Shown here one piece after another: positions 58,981 to 64,000 of a stretch of DNA of 64,000 nt (positions are counted from its first letter, which is position 1; every line of letters starts with the position of its first letter). Position numbers and translations under genes: made by a program. Under the pieces are notes generated by a model. The model did not search any database. It saw only the letters and a list, made by a program, of their open reading frames with translations, and was not told the DNA's origin. The DNA comes from Sequoia sempervirens (lineage: Eukaryota > Streptophyta > Pinopsida > Cupressales > Cupressaceae). The DNA lies in the NCBI GenBank assembly GCA_007258455.2, contig VDFB02270651.1:698116217-698180216 (forward strand), written 5' to 3'.

Positions 58981-60000
58981 TGCATAGTAGGGAGGATTTT
59001 GACAAAAACAACACAATTCAAGTTGTCTCAACTAACTTTCAAATCCACAAAACCCTATCAAAGGTGTTTTCCTTCACAACTTCACCAATTCTTTTATAGG
59101 TCTGCAACAGAGGTTCCCTGACCTTAACTCACAAATCCAACCACAAACCCACAACATAATTACCATTCCAATTACCCATTTCAGATTTCTTCAACATATC
59201 TTTCTTCCACATGAGGTTGTTTCAAACTTTCATGTCCTAAAAAGGACTGTTACACTGAATAGGGCTCCAATTAGCCCAAATTTACAAAGCAACACACACT
59301 TAACCACCTTTCCAACCCCTAAACTCTGCAAAAGGTTTTTTCTAGACCTCAAAAGCACTCAATCAAGTACTTTTATCCTCCAAGAAACTATCCCAAAAAC
59401 CAAACCAATAAACCCTTGGTTTTGACTAGTTTAGGGAGGGTTTTATGAAACTATACATTCCTAGACACATTTCTCATTGAAAATGCCTCAAAAACATGTA
59501 ATTAGGTTTGCATATGCTTAATATACCTTCAATTTTTTCTGCCCCAAAGGTTTTATCACATTTCCCACCTTTAGCCACCACTTTTCACTCAAAATGCACA
59601 AATCAGACATCTAGGGCATCATGCCCAGGCACTTAACTTGCCTCCCCTACTCACAAGAACCATTAAAACACCTATTCCTACTATTTTGGGTCCATTCCAC
59701 AGAGCCACAAAAAATACAATAGGTGGAATGGACCTTTAGATCATTTTAAGTATCTACAAACCCTAAGATAGGCTATTACAGACCACTTACAGAAAATAGA
59801 GTATAAATTTTTTATTACTTTATGAAATCAAACCCCACAAAGACCAAAATACTCTTAACTCACATGTGCATCCAATTCAAAACAATTTCAACCAATTTCT
59901 CACAGTATGGGTCCATACAAGACTATACAACAACACTATTCAATGAGAAAACATAAAATTTCAAAGGAAAACAAGGGTTTTTTATTATTTGATCTTCACA
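58981..60000 (-). repeat. Element E 3' LTR
   Basis: Matches 62739-63757 with scattered substitutions; shared blocks include AACACAATTCAAGTTGTCTC and TAGGGCATCATGCCCAGGCA. Confidence 0.92.
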
Positions 60001-60018
60001 TCCAACCTTCTAACCTCC
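60001..60018 (-). promoter_or_regulatory. Element E polypurine tract
   Basis: Minus strand GGAGGTTAGAAGGTTGGA, directly beside the 3' LTR. Confidence 0.6.
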
Positions 60019-60706
60019 AACTCAAATTTTTCAATCATATTTAAGACCTTTCCCACCAACCCCAACCATTCAAAACTGACTCTTAACATACTTGACTGTT
60101 GGTATTCTTCAATCTTGCAATTTTTGCTTTTTGCAACTTTTCTTGCATTTTACAACATTTTGCAAGTTTTTGGAAAATTTTGCAAATTAAATACCCCAAC
60201 CACCTAATGACCTCTAACTTGACTTAATACATTATAAAATGGTCTAACATGACCTTATTTAATGGAAAAAAACTCAAAACACCCCTAAAACCTATCAAGG
60301 ACCATATTTATAAAAAAATTCTTTGGGTGCCCTTACACCATATACCCAGCCTTGAAAAAGTTCCAAGTCCATTGGAAACTAAATTACAACTTTTCCACCT
60401 TTGAAATATTCATCCACTTGATTTGCAAAATCTCTTTTGTCTGATACTCCTTCAACTAGTAAACTTGTCCATTGATCCTTGAACTTTTTGCCACTTGTGT
60501 GTTGCTCCATCTCTGCAAACCATCTTCTACCATCTAAAAATAATGAAGAAATTACCTTTATACTTGAACACTATCCTCTATTGACCTTTCCTTTGGCTGT
60601 CCTCTCTTGGACTCTTGAAACATACTCAAACTCACTCTCTTTCCTTTACCTGCCAACTTGTTTCATTCCACTTTTCCCCTCTACCTCTTCCATCAGGTTC
60701 TTTGCC
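60019..60706 (-). other. Element E stretch where pol would be, no pol motifs
   Basis: A minus-strand frame near 60500-60360 gives MEQHTSGKKFKDQWTSLLVE and then a stop, which I do not recognise. No RT, RNase H or integrase motif is visible, so pol has been deleted or was never present. Confidence 0.55.
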
Positions 60707-61640
60707 TCAACAATCTGTCTTATCAGTCCCATAAACCACTGTTCCACCAGTCCTAGTAGCCTCTTTCTTGATAGTACTTGACTTCCCCTTCACCTCTTTT
60801 GCAGCTAAAGGACAAAACACTGTCCCAATTAGAATTGCATCACACTTCTCTAACTCATATTTAGTCTTCTCAAGGAATTCATCCTTGAACTTCTTAGATT
60901 TTGATGTCAAACTATAATCTTCTTTCCTCTTCAACATTACATCATTCTTCAAATTCACTTCCTTCACATCTTTTAGCCTTGAAGTGGCCGCAAATCCCAT
61001 TTTCACTTCTTGTTTATCTTCCACAAGCTTCACAATCTCCTTCTTGCCAAACATGATGACTTTTGTTTCCTTACCCTTTGCTTTATCATCCTCCTGCAAT
61101 GGTGTTAGTGTGAAAGTGATACCATCCTTCTCAATATGATATGTATTATGTCTACCATCATAAATTAAGTGCCTATCAAACTACCATGGCCTTCCAAGTA
61201 GTAAATGACAACTCATTGAAAAAACATCACAAAGAACCTTATCTCTATATCCACCAATTTGAAACTCAACTAATGCTTGTTCACTAACTAAAATGGATTG
61301 ATCATCACTCACCCAAGATTCCTTATATGGTGTTTCATGAGGTATTCTTTCTAGCTTCAACTCAACAACCATTTCACTTGACACCATGCTATCTGGAGAA
61401 CCAGAATCTATCACTACCTTACATACCTTACCTTTGCATTTGCAGGTGGTCTTGAAGAATTTTCTTCTTTGAGCCATATCCTTCTCCTTGGATGCTTGAA
61501 GTTTTTTTATTCTCACCATTAATGACTCCCCAACTTCTGGAGCAACAACTAGATTTGGAGAATTCACACTTTCACTATCATCTTTGTGCATCAACTGGTT
61601 CCTTCTTTCACCTCCACTTGAAGTAGAGCCTCGCTTTTTA
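60707..61640 (-). pseudogene. Element E aspartic protease and C-terminal tail
   Basis: Minus strand: CKCKGKVCKVVIDSGSPDSM has the intact retropepsin D-S-G. Then QALVEFQIGGYRDKVLCDVF and CHLLLGRPW close the protease. A TAG lies where the next residue of the GRPWQFD-type motif would be, and the frame then resumes with a YDGRHNTY-type segment. The tail (61099-60707) is lysine- and glutamate-rich, ending GGTVVYGTDKTDC, and resembles the protease-RT linker of chromoviruses. The domain is better kept than that of element C. Confidence 0.8.
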
Positions 61641-62650
61641 GGACACTTATATGCTAGATTCCCAAACTAATTACAATTGTAACACCTTCCTAAAAATATA
61701 TTTGAACTTCTACCTCCACCATATCTTCCTCTGAAACCTCTGAATCCACCCCTATGATCAACAACTTGTTCATGCACCTTGCTTGAATTTTCTTGATTTT
61801 CTTGTGGCTTCCTTGGAGTGTTAAGTGTGCCTCTTCCTCTTGTATTGCTGCCTCTACCTCTTATTTGTTTGTATTGTCTTATTTTTAGTTTCTCTTCAAC
61901 CCTTATTGCCATTTGGTAGCATTCTTCAATTGTCCTTGGATTGTGAAAACTCAACTCATCCTGGATGTTAAACCTTAGCCCACTAAGATATTTAACCACC
62001 TTTTCTACATCATCAACCATGTGACCTGTCCTTATTCTCAACTTATAAAACTCATTAGTATAAGTCTTAACATCCATTTCCCTTTGTTTGAAATCTTGAA
62101 GCTTCTTACACATTTGAATTGCATAATCACTTGGTAAAAACTTACCTTTCAATTTGGCCACCATTCTGTCCCAAGAAACAATTTTTTCCTTACCTTTTCT
62201 TCTCCTTTTAGCTTGTTCATAGTCCCACCATACAAGTGCATGCCCATTCAATTTGGTTTTCTCTATCTTCACATTTTCTTCATCAGGTACATCCTCACAT
62301 TCAAAGTAGTTATCCAAAGCTACAATCCAATCTAACAATTCCTCATCATTAAGATTACCACCATACATAGGAAAAATATTTTTTACCTTCTGTTTGTTTC
62401 CTTTTACTGCCTTCAGTAGCCTTACCATCTTTTTCTCTTCAAGATCCAACTCTTCTTCCACATCTTCATACTCTTCATCTTCAATGTCACTTTCATCACC
62501 CACAACCACACCTCTTTTCTAACCCGTTTCAACACTTTCCAATCTTGCCACCATTCTATTTTGTAGTTCCTTCAACTTTCTAATCTCTCTCTTAGTATTC
62601 TCTTCCATCTCTTGCATCTTCCCTGCCATATTGTTACCCTTGGGAGGCAT
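61641..62650 (-). pseudogene. Element E gag with CCHC knuckle remnant
   Basis: Starts MPPKGNNMAGKMQEMEENTK at 62650, with a coiled-coil-like region to about 62530 and one TAG near 62520. It then has a very acidic stretch. The gag core follows: FPMYGGNLNDEELLDWIVAL, TKLNGHALVWWDYEQAKRRR, SWDRMVAKLKGKFLPSDYAI and FHNPRTIEECYQMAIRVEEK. After an Arg/Gly-rich linker comes CYNCN*FGNLAYKCP at about 61680-61640. The three cysteines remain, the histidine is replaced by Asn, and a TAA lies inside. The rest of gag is open, so decay is light. Confidence 0.88.
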
Positions 62651-62721
62651 TTTTACTCTTCAACTTCTACCTTTCACTACTTCAACCTACAACACTTCAA
62701 ATCAACAGATCACAAACCTAT

Positions 62722-62733
62722 GCTTTGATACCA
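62722..62733 (-). promoter_or_regulatory. Element E primer-binding site, tRNA-Met type
   Basis: TGGTATCAAAGC on the minus strand, five bases from the LTR; one difference from the standard TGGTATCAGAGC. Confidence 0.8.
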
Positions 62734-62738
62734 ATTGA

Positions 62739-63757
62739 TGCAGAGTAGGGAGGCTTTTGACAAAAAACAACACAATTCAAGTTGTCTCAACAAACTTTCA
62801 AATCCACAAAACCCTATCAAAGGTGTTTTCCTTCACAACTTCACCAATTCTCTTGTAGGTTTACAATAGAGGTTCCCTAACCTTAACGAACAAATCCTAC
62901 AACAAACCCACAACCTAATTACCATTTCAAGTACCCATTTTGGATTTCTTCAACATATCTTTCTTCCACATGATGTTGTTTCAGACTTTCATGTCGTAAA
63001 AAGGACTGCTATGCTGAACTTAGCTCTAATTAGCCCAAATGTACAAAGTAACACACACTTAACCACTTTTCCAACCCCTAAACTCTGTAAAAAGTATTTT
63101 TCCAAACCTAAAAACCACTAAATCAAGTACTTTTATCTTCCAAGACACTGTCCCAAACACCAAACCAATAAAGCCTTGGTTTTGACTAGTTTAGGGAGGG
63201 TTTTATGAAACTATACATTCCTAGCCACATTTTTCATTGACAATGCCTCAAACATATGTAATTAGGTCTGCATATGCTTAATAGACCTTCAAATTTTTCT
63301 TCCCCAAAGGTTTTATCACATTTCCCACCTTAGCCACCACTTTTCACTCAAAATGCACAAATTAGACATCTAGGGCATCATGCCCAGGCACTTAACTCGC
63401 CCCCCTGCTCACAAGAACCATTCAAACACCTATTCCTACCATTTTTGGCCCATTCCATTGAGCCACATAAAATACAATAGGTGGAATGGACCTTTAGATC
63501 ATTTTAAGTATCTACAAACCCTCAAATAGGCTGTTATAGACCACTTACAGAAAATTGAGTATAAAATCTTTATTACTTTATGAAATCAAACCCCACAAAA
63601 ACCAAAATACTCTTAACTCATGTGTGCATCCAATTCAAAACACTTTCAACCAATTTCTCATAGTATAGGTCTGTACAAGACCCTGCAACAACAATGTTCA
63701 ATGAGAAAACACAATTTCAAAGGAAAAAAGGGGGTTTTTTATTATTTGATCTTCACA
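62739..63757 (-). repeat. Element E 5' LTR
   Basis: Begins TGCAGAGTAGGG and ends GATCTTCACA in plus coordinates. Partner of 58981-60000. Confidence 0.92.
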
Positions 63758-64000
63758 TTCTGTGACTAGGGTAAAATCTAGGTTAGCATAAAATAAAATG
63801 CAAAAAGTAAACCCTAGATAAAAAATGAAGTACAATGGAGTAAAAATGCATAAAATAAAGGAAATGCTTCACCAAACAACAACCTTCATGCCCTCCATGA
63901 TTGACCTTCATTGCCCTTCTCCATTTGCTACAAAATGATGTTTTCCCTCATATTTCTTATGAGAAACTATGAATATGACAAGACCTAAGAAAATATTGAA
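63758..64000. other. Right edge, no recognisable feature
   Basis: AT-rich sequence after element E; nothing supported. Confidence 0.5.

Larger units (their letters stand above)
58981..63757 (-). mobile_element. Element E: gag-protease LTR retrotransposon without pol, minus strand
   Basis: LTRs 58981-60000 and 62739-63757 (1020 and 1019 bp) share ends TGCA...TTCACA in plus coordinates. The minus-strand PBS TGGTATCAAAGC (62722-62733) is the tRNA-Met type with one change. Minus-strand purines GGAGGTTAGAAGGTTGGA (plus 60001-60018) directly precede the 3' LTR as polypurine tract. Inside lie gag and protease of chromovirus kind. RT, RNase H and integrase are absent, and only about 700 bases separate the protease tail from the 3' LTR. 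The flanks ACTAA and TTCTG do not match, so no target duplication remains. Confidence 0.85.

Noticed and set aside
58976..63762. Target duplication for element E
   Set aside because: Flanks ACTAA and TTCTG differ; I could not shift the borders to find a match.
1..64000. An intact host protein-coding gene
   Set aside because: Every open frame I could identify belongs to a mobile element or is interrupted by stops; the small ORFs lack domains and splice evidence.

Overview
This window is plant nuclear DNA made almost entirely of transposable elements. The evidence is introns with GT/AG borders inside a CACTA transposon, plant-type LTR retrotransposons primed by tRNA-Met or tRNA-Arg, an L1-type LINE with a C-terminal RNase H, a hAT transposase relic and a plant mobile domain (PMD) relic. 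I found no intact host gene, rRNA, tRNA or CRISPR. The AT-rich background, deep nesting and heavily mutated elements suggest a large seed-plant genome. A gymnosperm is possible, but the sequence alone does not prove it.

Layout. 1-4423: the 3' part of a CACTA (En/Spm) element, with a multi-exon second ORF, a triplicated exon-intron unit, subterminal repeats and a terminus ending TAGTG. 5579-8421: a 100-bp tandem repeat, then a decayed hAT transposase on the minus strand. 9236-10010: one copy of a repeat family (family F here) that carries a hairpin palindrome. 11811-18822: a gag-only LTR retrotransposon remnant (D). It is interrupted at 14796-16478 by a small complete LTR element with primer-binding site, polypurine tract and near-perfect target duplication. 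18840-22795: a 5'-truncated LINE on the plus strand with a poly(A) tail.

23003-50632 is a three-level nest. Host element A is minus strand and lacks recognisable pol. A contains B (31503-48744), a minus-strand Ty3/gypsy element of Tat/Ogre type with 2.1-kb LTRs and a perfect GGGTG duplication. B contains C (35435-41552), a plus-strand chromovirus with 0.7-kb LTRs, a chromodomain and a perfect AAGAT duplication. C landed inside the RNase H coding region of B.

51960-53620 is a PMD-type relic. 55446-58543 holds an inverted pair of family F copies and a series of near-perfect palindromes built on GGACTCATTC. 58981-63757 is a minus-strand LTR element (E) with gag and protease but no reverse transcriptase, RNase H or integrase.

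Insertion order can be read directly: A before B before C, D before the small LTR element, and D before the LINE. Every open frame is interrupted by stops, so no element looks able to make a full set of proteins now. The points most worth a second look are the second RNase H between protease and RT in B, the palindrome family, the repeated exon in the CACTA ORF, and the gag-pro-only element E.
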